Position numbers and translations under genes: made by a program | Part shown: in pieces, positions 10,297 through 18,535 of the stretch | How the letters are laid out: every line of letters begins with the position of its first letter | Numbering within the stretch: position 1 is the first letter of the stretch | Source of the DNA: Bacteroidales bacterium | GTDB lineage: Bacteria; Bacteroidota; Bacteroidia; Bacteroidales; UBA4417 | Reading direction: 5' to 3' | Assembly: GCA_016707705.1 (NCBI GenBank) | Contig: JADJHD010000005.1 | Location: 62,001 to 126,000, forward strand | Length of the DNA: 64,000 nt | Notes under the pieces: generated by a model | Told to the model about the DNA's origin: nothing | Database searches by the model: none | The model's input: the letters and a program-made list of their open reading frames with translations, nothing else

Positions 10297-10325
10297 TTTC
10301 GATTCATTTAAATATTCTAAATTTG
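10297..10325 (+). promoter_or_regulatory. Candidate promoter of asd (Bacteroidota type)
   Basis: The -7 element TAAATTTG at 10318-10325 matches TAnnTTTG exactly. It is preceded after 17 nt by TTTC (10297-10300), a near match to the -33 TTTG. The predicted transcript start is about 28 nt upstream of the asd ATG at 10361. It lies in the 76-bp gap between the divergent lamin-tail gene and asd. Confidence 0.5.
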
Positions 10326-10360
10326 CAAACTGAAAAATTGATATACTGATAGCCAATAAT

Positions 10361-11362
10361 ATGAAAATAGCAGTAGTAGGAGCGACAGGACTAGTAGGCG
10401 GAGTAATGCTTAAAGTGCTTGAGGAAGGCAGATACCTTTCATTTGATAAAATTACGGAAATTATCCCGGTTGCATCAGAAAAATCGGTCGGAAAAGAAAT
10501 ACATTTCAACAATATGCCCTACAAGATTGTGGGGATGAAAGAAGCAATTGCAAGAAAACCTGAAATAGCTATATTTTCTGCCGGAGGCAATACTTCAAAG
10601 GAATTTGCACCCGAATTTGCAAAGGCTGGAACAACGGTTATCGACAACAGTTCAGCCTGGAGAATGGATCCAAACATTCCTCTGGTTGTTCCAGAAATCA
10701 ATGCTCACCTTTTAACTTCAGCTCATAAGATTATAGCCAACCCAAACTGTTCAACCATTCAGATGGTTCTGGCTCTTTATCCGCTCGATAAGGCTTTTGG
10801 AGTGAAAAGGGTGGTGGTTTCAACTTACCAGTCGGTTACCGGAACAGGCCAGAAAGCCATTCAACAACTTAATAATGAACGTGCTGGTGTAAGTGGTGAG
10901 CGTGTTTATCCGCACCCAATCGATCTGAACCTCTTCCCGCATGGAGGCACCTTTGAAAGTAACGGTTATACCACAGAAGAAACCAAACTGGTTAATGAAA
11001 CCCGGAAAATTCTTGGCAATCAGAATATTCGCTTGACTGCAACGGTTGTCCGCGTTCCTGTAACCGGAGGACATTCGGAATCGGTGAATGTTGAATTTGA
11101 AAGGCCTTTTGAGATGGATATGATCTACAAGCTTCTTTCCTCTACTAAGGGAATTATCGTTCAGGATGAGCCGGATAAGTCGATTTATCCTATGCCCAAG
11201 TATGCAGAAGGAAGGGACGAAGTATTTGTTGGCCGCATTCGCCGCGATGAATCTCAGGATAACAGCCTTAACCTTTGGGTAGTGTCTGACAATCTCAGAA
11301 AAGGTGCAGCTACCAATGCCGTTCAGATAGCAGCTTACCTTTCAGATAACGAATTGATCTGA
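10361..11362 (+). CDS. asd: Aspartate-semialdehyde dehydrogenase
   Basis: Catalyses NADPH-dependent reduction of aspartyl-4-phosphate to aspartate semialdehyde, the branch point for lysine/diaminopimelate, threonine and methionine. The 333 residues contain the N-terminal dinucleotide loop GATGLVG (residues 7-13), the catalytic cysteine in NPNCSTIQ (Cys130) and the acid/base histidine in VPVTGGHSE (His238). Length and motifs match the bacterial enzyme throughout. It is cytoplasmic. It is followed after 88 bp by ribF on the same strand, probably unrelated in function. No lysine riboswitch or leader peptide is visible upstream, so no feedback control is apparent in the DNA. Confidence 0.97.
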   Translation: MKIAVVGATGLVGGVMLKVLEEGRYLSFDKITEIIPVASEKSVGKEIHFNNMPYKIVGMKEAIARKPEIAIFSAGGNTSKEFAPEFAKAGTTVIDNSSAWRMDPNIPLVVPEINAHLLTSAHKIIANPNCSTIQMVLALYPLDKAFGVKRVVVSTYQSVTGTGQKAIQQLNNERAGVSGERVYPHPIDLNLFPHGGTFESNGYTTEETKLVNETRKILGNQNIRLTATVVRVPVTGGHSESVNVEFERPFEMDMIYKLLSSTKGIIVQDEPDKSIYPMPKYAEGRDEVFVGRIRRDESQDNSLNLWVVSDNLRKGAATNAVQIAAYLSDNELI

Positions 11363-11450
11363 TCAGGAGGTAAACTGTCTGCACATCAGGAAACAACCAA
11401 AGTCTAATTATCTCAGGTTACTCTCAGGCAATATTCCGAAATCATTTTAA

Positions 11451-12410
11451 GTGCGAATCTATCACTCAATAGCTGAATTTCAATCCACCGGCCGACCAGT
11501 TGCCTCTGTTGGAGTATTTGATGGTGTTCACAGAGGTCATCGTGAGATTCTCCGTCGAATGGTTGAATCCGCAAAGGAAACCAACTGTGAATCTCTGGTC
11601 ATAACCTTCGATCCACACCCCAGGATTGTACTAGGAAATGCATCTGAGGTTCGGTTGCTGCAATCAACTGATGAAAAAATTGAGCAATTCCGGGCAGCAG
11701 GAGTCGACATTGTGCTAGTGATTCCCTTTGATACTCAATTTGCCGGCATACCGCCCGAAGTATTCATCCGAACCATACTGGGCGAAAAGCTCAAAGTGAG
11801 CAAAATCATCACAGGTTATGATCACTTTTTTGGGAACGGACGACAGGGTGATTTTGCAATGATGCAGGAAATAGGAATAGAGCTTGGCTTTGACGTAGAA
11901 CAAGTTAAAGCTGTCAGCCATTGCGATACTATCGTGAGTTCTTCGGCCGTGCGGGAAGTTTTATCAGAAGGGAATATAGCGCTTGCAAATTGCATGCTTG
12001 GTTATCCATATGCATTAAAAGGCCGCGTTGTTCGCGGAAACCAAATCGGGAAACTAATTGGATTTCCCACTGCAAATATTCAGCTTGCCGATAAGAATAA
12101 ACTTATTCCTGCTCTTGGGGTTTATGCTTCCCTCATTAAATGGAACGGGAACATTTACAAGGGCATGAGCAATATTGGCCTTCGTCCGACCATAGAAGCA
12201 AACCGTCTTACTGTGGAGGTGAATATCTTTGATTTTGACGAAGAGATCTATACAGATTCCATTACCCTTTATTTCCTGGAAAGGATTCGGGATGAGAAGA
12301 AATTTGGAGGATTGGAACAACTGAAGGAGCAATTATTCCGTGATCAGCAGGAAGTTGGCCGGATTCTGTCGTCACACAGAATTGCCCGCGAAATGACTTT
12401 GAAAGCCTAA
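11451..12410 (+). CDS. ribF: Bifunctional riboflavin kinase/FAD synthetase
   Basis: Converts riboflavin to FMN and then FMN to FAD. The N-terminal adenylyltransferase domain (about residues 1-180) shows GVFDGVHRGH near residue 22 and ITFDPHPR. The C-terminal flavokinase domain (about 185-310) shows GRVVRGNQIGKLIGFPTAN and the GVYAS and MSNIGLRPT segments. The 319-residue length is typical. Translation appears to begin at a GTG at 11451; no ATG fits the conserved N terminus. No FMN riboswitch-like structure is apparent upstream. The stop overlaps the end of the convergent gldH-like gene by 4 bp. Confidence 0.96.
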   Translation: MRIYHSIAEFQSTGRPVASVGVFDGVHRGHREILRRMVESAKETNCESLVITFDPHPRIVLGNASEVRLLQSTDEKIEQFRAAGVDIVLVIPFDTQFAGIPPEVFIRTILGEKLKVSKIITGYDHFFGNGRQGDFAMMQEIGIELGFDVEQVKAVSHCDTIVSSSAVREVLSEGNIALANCMLGYPYALKGRVVRGNQIGKLIGFPTANIQLADKNKLIPALGVYASLIKWNGNIYKGMSNIGLRPTIEANRLTVEVNIFDFDEEIYTDSITLYFLERIRDEKKFGGLEQLKEQLFRDQQEVGRILSSHRIAREMTLKA

Positions 12411-12877
12411 TTCTTTACCTTTTCTACAATCAGTCCGATTTCGCTGATGCCTGGTGTTTGAATTTTAGGCACCATGTTTTCTACACTCAGGCGACATTTA
12501 CCTTTGTCAGATATCTTTAGCTCCTTCCAAAGGGATGCTTTGATAACAAGTGGTTCTCCCTCTTTCTGTCCGATGAATTTCCCGCCTTCCTTAATGCGAA
12601 CCTTAACCTCGTTTGTCCTTTCTTCGCCTGACGGGGTTTTCAGAATCACATAGACCGGCATGGTTTCGTACGGAAAATCATTTGTCGGTTTAATGATCAG
12701 TGAAAACTCATAGGCCCCTTCCGTATCATCAATCGGAACATTGAAAATAATCTGATTGAAACGATCCCATGAGTTCTGGCTGAATTTCTGGTAATTCTCA
12801 AAAACAGGACCTTGTTTTGAACAGGAGGAGAGGAAAATGGTAGAAATCAACAAAAGGAAGGAAAGTCGGATTTTCAT
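12407..12877 (-). CDS. gldH: Gliding motility lipoprotein GldH family
   Basis: A 156-residue predicted lipoprotein with the lipobox LSSC ending the signal peptide (acylated Cys about residue 19). The mature part follows the GldH pattern: a tyrosine/phenylalanine and tryptophan near the start (YQKFSQNSWDRF), then an Ig-like beta sandwich with YEFSLIIKPTNDFPYETMPV. In Flavobacterium, GldH is needed for gliding and T9SS function. In non-gliding Bacteroidales it is retained, probably with an envelope role. It sits 68 bp downstream of mnmA on the same strand and may be cotranscribed with it. The family call is good; the symbol rests on overall pattern rather than a diagnostic motif. Confidence 0.8.
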   Translation of the reverse strand: MKIRLSFLLLISTIFLSSCSKQGPVFENYQKFSQNSWDRFNQIIFNVPIDDTEGAYEFSLIIKPTNDFPYETMPVYVILKTPSGEERTNEVKVRIKEGGKFIGQKEGEPLVIKASLWKELKISDKGKCRLSVENMVPKIQTPGISEIGLIVEKVKN

Positions 12878-12945
12878 AGTAAAAGCTTTCTTTATAAATA
12901 TATCTGTGTGATTATTATGATTATAGATTTATTCTAAGTGTGATT

Positions 12946-14013
12946 TCAATTATCAATTACACCACTTCCAAGGCATACCTGATGGTTTTCATCATACAGT
13001 ACGCCAAATTGTCCTGATGCGATTCCTGCCACCGGAACATCAGAAGTGAGTATTATCCGGTTATCCCGGATAGTAATGCTTCCTGAGGTAAAATCAGGAG
13101 TGTGCCTGATCTTGAATGTTACTTTTTGGGGGATATCCGTTTCGCCCCAGGGGTTTCCACTGATAAAGTTAAAATCAGCCAGCTCGATATTTGTTCCATA
13201 TTGAGTGAGGGGATCATAACCATTGGAAACATAGATAACATTTTCGGCAGTATCCTTTTTTACAACAAACCATGGTCCCTGGCTGAGACCCAGTCCCTTA
13301 CGCTGTCCGATGGTATGGAACCAGAAACCTTTATGCTTGCCAAGGATTTTACCGGTTTCAAGCTCCACTATATTTCCCTCCTTTTCACCGATGTACTTTC
13401 TCAGGAAATCCACATAGTTTACTTTACCCAAAAAGCAAATACCCTGACTATCACGACGATGAGCACTTGGCATGCCAACCTTGTGTGCAATAGCCCTTAC
13501 ATCATGCTTCAACAGACTTCCAACCGGGAACATCAGTTTGCTTACCTGGGCATAGGTTATCTGTGCAAGGAAATCAGTCTGATCTTTAATCGGGTCAAGG
13601 GCAGTCCCCAGCCAGGTGCGATTTTCCCTTTCCACGATTGTAGCATAATGCCCGGTAGAGATTTTATCAAAATCCTTTCCCCAGTGCTTTTCGAACTCCC
13701 CGAACTTAATCAGGCGGTTACACATCACATCGGGGTTTGGGGTAAGTCCTTTCCGAACGGCATCAAGAGTATAAGCCATTACATTGTCCCAATACTCCTT
13801 ATGCAGAGGAACAACTTCCATTTTTAGTCCGTAATGCCTTGCAAGCCAAGTTGTAAGTTCGATATCTTCCTCGCTGGAACAGTCCATGAAACCCTCCTCC
13901 TCCTTCATTCCTATTCGGATATAAAAGATGGTAGGTTCGTAGCCCTGTTCCTTTAACAGATGCAACATTACCGAACTGTCGACGCCTCCTGATACGAGGG
14001 CAGCTATTTGCAT
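12946..14013 (-). CDS. mnmA: tRNA-specific 2-thiouridylase MnmA
   Basis: Transfers sulfur to U34 of tRNA-Lys, tRNA-Glu and tRNA-Gln. The 355 residues contain the PP-loop ATP site SGGVDSS at residues 8-14. The two catalytic cysteines are Cys98 in NPDVMCN and Cys193 in SQGICFLG, and the tRNA-binding DPIKDQTDFL segment is also present. The start is supported by a purine-rich AGGAGA four bases upstream of the ATG, unusual for this organism type. It is also supported by a -7-like TAATTTTG at 14033-14040 on the same strand. Downstream by 68 bp is the GldH-type lipoprotein gene. It is cytoplasmic and housekeeping. Confidence 0.96.
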   Translation of the reverse strand: MQIAALVSGGVDSSVMLHLLKEQGYEPTIFYIRIGMKEEEGFMDCSSEEDIELTTWLARHYGLKMEVVPLHKEYWDNVMAYTLDAVRKGLTPNPDVMCNRLIKFGEFEKHWGKDFDKISTGHYATIVERENRTWLGTALDPIKDQTDFLAQITYAQVSKLMFPVGSLLKHDVRAIAHKVGMPSAHRRDSQGICFLGKVNYVDFLRKYIGEKEGNIVELETGKILGKHKGFWFHTIGQRKGLGLSQGPWFVVKKDTAENVIYVSNGYDPLTQYGTNIELADFNFISGNPWGETDIPQKVTFKIRHTPDFTSGSITIRDNRIILTSDVPVAGIASGQFGVLYDENHQVCLGSGVIDN

Positions 14014-14097
14014 TTCTCCTGATTTGATTGGGCAAAATTAATGTAAATCCCAAAAGCTATTTCCAATAGTTATGGGAGTATTAGTTAAAAATGAGAT

Positions 14098-14132
14098 AAA
14101 AAGGCAATTATCCGAACAGAATTGAATTGTCC
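14098..14132 (-). terminator. Candidate rho-independent terminator after the threonine dehydrogenase gene
   Basis: Read on the minus strand, GGACAATT pairs with AATTGCC (one bulged base) around a loop of about 15 nt, followed by a run of five T. It lies 36 bp past the stop of the upstream gene at 14168 and would separate it from mnmA. The stem is short, so confidence is moderate. Confidence 0.5.
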
Positions 14133-14167
14133 GGTATGGAATTCCTCTAAAAATGTGTGGAGAATGA

Positions 14168-15130
14168 CTACAATAGTCCCTTGGCTTGCTTTTCCCTTAT
14201 TGCCCGAAGCATATCGCTGGTCATCTTCTCAAGATCCCAGTTCGGGCTCCAGCCCCATTCATTGCGTGCGCAGCTATCGTCCATGCTGTTGGGCCATGAA
14301 TTTGCGATACCCTGTTTCATGGGATCAACATTGTAATCCATCACGAATTCAGGAATTTGCTTTCTGATTTCTGCAGCTATTTTCTCGGGATCAAAACTCA
14401 TTGCGGTAACATTGAATGAATTTCGGTGGATCAGCTTTGAAGGATCAGCTTCCATAAGATGAATAGCTGCATCAAGAGCATCTGGCATGTACATCATGTC
14501 GAGGAAGGTACCGGCTCCAAGCGGACAGGTATACTTCCCTGTTTTGACAGCTTCGTAATAGATTTCTACTGCATAATCAGTGGTACCGCCACCGGGAAGG
14601 GTAACATTGGATATAATGCCCGGGTAGCGAACTGAGCGGGTATCAACACCATATTTCTTGAAATAGTAATCTGACAGCAATTCACCTGTTACCTTGGTAA
14701 TGCCATACATGGTTTGAGGGCGCTGAATGGTATCCTGAGGAGTATTTTCAAGGGGAGTTCCAACTCCAAAAGCACCGATTGAACTGGGGGTGAACAAGGC
14801 ACAATTAAATTCCCTGGCTACTTCGAGGCAGTTCATTAATCCCCCGACACCAATTTGCCATGCCATCAATGGTTTTGTTTCTCCAACTGCAGAAAGTATG
14901 GCCGCAAGATTGAAAATAGTATCGATGCTGTACTTTTTAACCAGAGTCGCTATTTGCTGTGCATCAGTAACATCAACATATTCTGCCGGGCCAGAATTGA
15001 GCAATTCCCCTGTGGGTTCCGGACGAAAATAACCAGCTACTACCTGACTGTTTCCATAGATTTTTCTGAGTTTCAGGGTTAGCTCAGAACCTATCTGGCC
15101 AACTGCTCCAATGACGAGGATATTCTTCAT
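14168..15130 (-). CDS. L-threonine 3-dehydrogenase, extended-SDR (epimerase-like) type
   Basis: Oxidises L-threonine with NAD+ to 2-amino-3-ketobutyrate. The 320 residues form an extended short-chain dehydrogenase: N-terminal Rossmann loop GAVGQIG (residues 8-14), SSIGAFG with the catalytic Ser, and the YGITK Tyr-Lys pair. The proline-rich PLGAGTFLDMMYMPD segment is typical of UDP-galactose-epimerase-like threonine dehydrogenases. Identification is strengthened by the divergent neighbour kbl, which uses the product. This enzyme type is unrelated to the zinc-dependent E. coli Tdh. A promoter is visible at 15175-15202. Cytoplasmic. Confidence 0.92.
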   Translation of the reverse strand: MKNILVIGAVGQIGSELTLKLRKIYGNSQVVAGYFRPEPTGELLNSGPAEYVDVTDAQQIATLVKKYSIDTIFNLAAILSAVGETKPLMAWQIGVGGLMNCLEVAREFNCALFTPSSIGAFGVGTPLENTPQDTIQRPQTMYGITKVTGELLSDYYFKKYGVDTRSVRYPGIISNVTLPGGGTTDYAVEIYYEAVKTGKYTCPLGAGTFLDMMYMPDALDAAIHLMEADPSKLIHRNSFNVTAMSFDPEKIAAEIRKQIPEFVMDYNVDPMKQGIANSWPNSMDDSCARNEWGWSPNWDLEKMTSDMLRAIREKQAKGLL

Positions 15131-15174
15131 GTTTGAACGACGGGATAATTGTTAACCGATTCACAAAAGCGAGG

Positions 15175-15202
15175 CAAATTTAATCAAATTTGAACACCTC
15201 AA
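15175..15202 (-). promoter_or_regulatory. Promoter of the threonine dehydrogenase gene
   Basis: On the minus strand the -7 element TAAATTTG (15175-15182) is an exact TAnnTTTG match, with TTG (15200-15202) 17 nt upstream. The predicted transcript start is roughly 35-40 nt before the ATG at 15130. Confidence 0.6.
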
Positions 15203-15513
15203 CCTTTATTTGTCATGACTCAAAATATTATTTTAATTTACTGATATATAAGTATTTATACTATCTTTTTTGAATAATTAACTGAGGGAATCCAATAAAT
15301 GCCCCGAAATAGGTCATTCAAATCCTATAATATTGAGCGATTCTCAATATGAATATGTATAAACAGGGTTTCTTCTTGAATAATTTAAATTTTCAACAAC
15401 AGATGATGATGAAAGTGGCGATGGAATCAATGATAAGGGCCAAATTATATAACTATCTCTTTATATGACACTTAAAAGAGTATTTATATACATTTAAAAC
15501 TATGGATCCACTC
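15203..15513. other. AT-rich intergenic core between tdh and kbl
   Basis: About 310 bases between the two divergent promoters. It is strongly AT-rich, with short TATATA-like tracts (for example near 15240 and 15484), and holds no open frame, RNA gene or convincing repeat. It may carry the control sites of the threonine-degradation divergon, but no operator could be identified by eye. Confidence 0.5.
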
Positions 15514-15542
15514 TTTGAAATCTTGTTAAATTTTTACCTTTG
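15514..15542 (+). promoter_or_regulatory. Promoter of kbl
   Basis: TTTG at 15514-15517, a 17-nt spacer and TACCTTTG at 15535-15542 match the Bacteroidota consensus exactly. A small hairpin (TTTGCTC with GAGCAAA, 15539-15561) follows at the expected transcript start. The kbl ATG is at 15593. Confidence 0.7.
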
Positions 15543-15592
15543 CTCAGTTTTGCAGAGCAAAATCAAACTTCAACCTTTAAAATTCAGGTATC

Positions 15593-16783
15593 ATGTACAA
15601 TTCATTTCAGGAATTCCTCACCAATGAGATTGCCGGAATCCGGGAAGCCGGTCTTTACAAGAATGAACGTGTAATTACTTCTCCCCAGGGAGTAGAAATT
15701 ACTACTGACAACGGCAAGAGCGTATTGAACTTTTGCGCCAACAATTATCTGGGACTCAGCAACAACCCCAAACTTGTAGCCGCAGCCAAGCAAGCGCTTG
15801 ATTCTCATGGATATGGTATGTCATCAGTACGTTTCATTTGTGGAACCAGTGACTTGCATAAGGAACTTGAGAAGAAGATTGCTGAATTTTTCGGAATGGA
15901 GGATACCATTCTTTATGCTGCCTGTTTTGATGCAAACGGTGGAGTGTTTGAGCCCCTTCTTGGAGAAGAGGATGCCATTATCAGCGACTCCCTGAATCAT
16001 GCCTCCATAATTGATGGGGTTAGGCTATGTAAGGCTGTTCGTTACAGGTATGCCAATGCAGATATGGAAGACCTTGAAAAACAGCTTCAGGCTGCCCAGG
16101 AACAAAGATTCCGTTTGATTGTGACTGACGGAGTATTCAGCATGGATGGCAATGTTGCTCCTCTTGATAAGATATATGCGCTGGCCAATAAGTATAATGC
16201 CATGATCATGGTTGATGAAAGTCATTCAGCCGGAGTTGTTGGACATACAGGCCGCGGAGTTACTGAATTGTACGATCTCAAGGGAAAGATTGAAATTATC
16301 ACCGGTACTCTTGGCAAAGCCTTTGGCGGTGCTATCGGTGGTTTCACAACCGGTAAGAAGGAAGTTATTGAAATGCTTCGTCAGCGTTCAAGACCTTATT
16401 TGTTCAGTAATTCAATTCCTCCTCTTGTAGCAGCTGCAGGCATCAGGATGGTTGAAATGATGAGTGAAACCAATGAACTGCAGGATAAACTGCATGAAAA
16501 CACAGCATATTTCACAAAGAAAATGCTCGAAGCCGGATTCGACATCAAGCCAACTCAAAGCGCTATTTGTGCTGTTATGCTTTATGATGCAAAGTTAAGT
16601 CAGCAGGTAGCAGCCCGACTGCTTGAAGAAGGGATCTACGTTATCGGTTTTTATTATCCGGTAGTTCCAAAAGGACTTGCTCGCATAAGGGTACAGATTT
16701 CAGCTGCTCATGAGCGTGCTCATCTTGATAAATGTGTTGCCGCTTTTGAAAAAGTTGGAAAAGAACTGGGCGTGCTGAAATAA
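15593..16783 (+). CDS. kbl: Glycine C-acetyltransferase (2-amino-3-ketobutyrate CoA ligase)
   Basis: A PLP-dependent alpha-oxoamine synthase that splits 2-amino-3-ketobutyrate with CoA into glycine and acetyl-CoA, the second step of threonine catabolism. The 396 residues show the family features FCANNYLGLS, VDESHSAG with the PLP-ring Asp near residue 208, and the Schiff-base lysine in GTLGKAFGG (Lys242). It is close in sequence type to E. coli Kbl rather than to BioF or HemA, and the context with a threonine dehydrogenase settles the choice. It is transcribed divergently from that gene and ends before a strong bidirectional terminator at 16830-16872. Cytoplasmic, homodimeric in the family. 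Confidence 0.96.
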   Translation: MYNSFQEFLTNEIAGIREAGLYKNERVITSPQGVEITTDNGKSVLNFCANNYLGLSNNPKLVAAAKQALDSHGYGMSSVRFICGTSDLHKELEKKIAEFFGMEDTILYAACFDANGGVFEPLLGEEDAIISDSLNHASIIDGVRLCKAVRYRYANADMEDLEKQLQAAQEQRFRLIVTDGVFSMDGNVAPLDKIYALANKYNAMIMVDESHSAGVVGHTGRGVTELYDLKGKIEIITGTLGKAFGGAIGGFTTGKKEVIEMLRQRSRPYLFSNSIPPLVAAAGIRMVEMMSETNELQDKLHENTAYFTKKMLEAGFDIKPTQSAICAVMLYDAKLSQQVAARLLEEGIYVIGFYYPVVPKGLARIRVQISAAHERAHLDKCVAAFEKVGKELGVLK

Positions 16784-16829
16784 GCTGATCAATTATCTGA
16801 CTGAAAATTCGTTCTTGTTTGTAATTGAA

Positions 16830-16872
16830 AACAGGCATATAGATGGGATGATAGTCCTTCTATATGCCTGTT
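16830..16872. terminator. Bidirectional terminator hairpin between kbl and the AAA ATPase gene
   Basis: A perfect 14-bp inverted repeat, AACAGGCATATAGA at 16830-16843 and its complement at 16859-16872, encloses a 15-nt loop. It is flanked by T-rich sequence on the right and A-rich on the left. It sits between two convergent genes, as expected for a shared terminator. Confidence 0.8.
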
Positions 16873-16893
16873 CTTCTTTCTGGTAATGAATAC

Positions 16894-18081
16894 CTATCCG
16901 AAAAGTTGCATCGGGTCAATCTGAATAAACTCTTCCCAACGGATACCCTGCCTGCCAACGAGATAAATCTTTGATTCAGGATAAAGTCTCCGGAATTGTT
17001 CAATCCCTGCCCGTCTCTCCTTGTAACCGCTTTTAACTTCAAGGGCAACAACCCTTCCTTTATGAGTCAGGACAAAATCCACTTCAAAATTGTTTTCCCG
17101 CCAGTACTGCAGGGAGAAGTTTCCAATAACTGAGTTATTCATGAGGTGAGCACCTACTGCAGACTCTACAACTCTCCCCCACCTTGCGGGATCCATTCTT
17201 ACATCTTCAAAATGCATGGATTCCAGGGCGCCCATAAATGCAGTGTTATGCACCTGAAATTTAGGACTGGACGCTCTTTTCCGGGCTTTATCATTTGTAA
17301 ATTTCTCCAATCCACCAAGCAAGCCGGCCGAATCCAGCAGTGCGAGGTAATTGGAAAGCGTAGTTGTATTTCCGGCATCAAGTAATTGCCCCAGAATCTT
17401 ATTGAAGGCGAGGATCTGCCCCGAGTATGAGCAGCCAATATCGAAAAGCCTTCTCATCAGGGCCGGCTTATCTACCCTCGAAAGCATCAGGATATCCTTT
17501 GAAATCGAAGTTTCAGCAAGAGAATCCCAGATATATCTTTTCCATCTTGATTCATCATTAATCAGTTCAGCAGCCCCCGGATAACCACCAAACCAGGCAT
17601 ACTGATCGGGCGTCCATCCAAATGCCTCATTCATTTCCTGATAGGACCAATGCCCAATATAGGTTGATTCAAATCTCCCGGCCATCGACTCAGTCAATCC
17701 AGTCTGTAACAGCAACCTTGATGATCCGGACAATACAACATGAAGAGGGATTTGATTTCTGGTATCCTCATCCCAAAGCCTCTTTACAGTCTCACTCCAG
17801 TTAGGAATTTTCTGGATTTCGTCAATTACAAGGACAAAACTCAAAGCTTCTTCCTTTTGCATTAAGAGGTGAGCCTTCTCCCATTGCTGTTCCAGCCAAA
17901 GACTTCCCGGACCGGCTATATCATCGGCGGCAACGTAATATCCTTTGATGCCAGGCTCGTTCAAAGCCTGCAGAACCAGGGTAGTTTTGCCGGTCTGCCT
18001 TGGACCGGCCAATACCTGAATAAACCGCCGCTTTTCTTTAAGGCGCAAAATAAAGGGTTGGAGTAGTGGCCGCTTAATCAT
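16894..18081 (-). CDS. ATP-binding protein, AAA_14 with DUF4143 and nuclease-like C terminus
   Basis: A 395-residue protein of the common AAA_14/DUF4143 family. Walker A is GPRQTGKTT (about residues 26-34) and Walker B is FVLVIDEIQK (near residue 87). The helical DUF4143 region covers about residues 190-345. It ends with VDFVLTHKG and VALEVKSG near residue 355, the D...ExK arrangement of PD-(D/E)XK nuclease folds. These genes are widespread, often sporadic and duplicated in Bacteroidota, and their function is unknown. The gene is preceded by an array of 22-bp-spaced direct repeats (18122-18221), which may control it. No partner gene is evident, and it may have been acquired horizontally. Confidence 0.9.
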   Translation of the reverse strand: MIKRPLLQPFILRLKEKRRFIQVLAGPRQTGKTTLVLQALNEPGIKGYYVAADDIAGPGSLWLEQQWEKAHLLMQKEEALSFVLVIDEIQKIPNWSETVKRLWDEDTRNQIPLHVVLSGSSRLLLQTGLTESMAGRFESTYIGHWSYQEMNEAFGWTPDQYAWFGGYPGAAELINDESRWKRYIWDSLAETSISKDILMLSRVDKPALMRRLFDIGCSYSGQILAFNKILGQLLDAGNTTTLSNYLALLDSAGLLGGLEKFTNDKARKRASSPKFQVHNTAFMGALESMHFEDVRMDPARWGRVVESAVGAHLMNNSVIGNFSLQYWRENNFEVDFVLTHKGRVVALEVKSGYKERRAGIEQFRRLYPESKIYLVGRQGIRWEEFIQIDPMQLFG

Positions 18082-18121
18082 GACTTCTTATAATCTATTG
18101 AATTGCAAAGATATGACATCT

Positions 18122-18221
18122 ATTGAGAATTTTTACTCTGTTACCTGATTATTTATTATCATCATAATGAGTATTTTTTCTTTTCTTATTGAGTATTTTA
18201 TCCTTTTACATTGAGTAATTT
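18122..18221. repeat. Five degenerate direct repeats with an exact 22-bp period
   Basis: The 12-mer ATTGAGTATTTT or a variant begins at 18122 (ATTGAGAATTTT), 18166 (AATGAGTATTTT), 18188 (ATTGAGTATTTT) and 18210 (ATTGAGTAATTT). A weaker copy lies at 18144 (CCTGATTATTTA). All starts are exactly 22 bp apart, about two helical turns. The spacers share a loose C.TTT pattern. The array starts 40 bp upstream of the AAA/DUF4143 start codon, so a regulator could bind one face of the helix. Confidence 0.7.
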
Positions 18222-18535
18222 CAATTTATGGCATCTATCACACTGTATTATAATACTTTATGACTGTAATTTTAGCGCTGAAAACACCCGGCAAAATCCA
18301 GCATAAATTTCTTTTGCAGGTCAAAAGCGAGAAACAGTATACCAAGTAATATTTTCACCCCAAAATCAAGCAATACGGATATTTATGTAAGTTTGATATG
18401 AGTTCTGAGGCTTTGCATTAGAACCGGGATACCTCAAACGAAGAGAAAAGCAGTACTTGTGAACATGATGTTGGACAGCTAATTGTCTTTCACGTTATAT
18501 CGATTCAAGACACTAAGATTTATAAAAGAAAAAAA
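18222..18535. other. Intergenic region before the beta-CASP hydrolase gene
   Basis: About 310 AT-rich bases without an open frame or RNA gene. The only site of note is TAAGTTTG at 18388-18395, a TAnnTTTG-like -7 element on the plus strand without a clear -33 partner, 140 bp upstream of the next start codon. Confidence 0.4.

Noticed and set aside
7765..10512. The longer start at 10512 for the lamin-tail protein.
   Set aside because: It would overlap 152 bp of asd and its promoter, and the added residues are not protein-like, whereas MKKTITIFF at 10284 gives a typical signal peptide.
11363..11450. FMN riboswitch before ribF.
   Set aside because: The 88-bp gap lacks the conserved RFN stems and their loop sequences, and it is too short.
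15131..15592. A small gene or RNA in the gap between tdh and kbl.
   Set aside because: No frame longer than about 30 codons with a plausible start, and no stable GC-rich RNA fold. Only promoter elements are visible.
18122..18221. CRISPR array.
   Set aside because: Units are 22 bp in period with degenerate 12-bp repeats and only 10-bp spacers, far from the usual 24-37 bp repeats with 30 bp or longer spacers, and there is no cas gene nearby.
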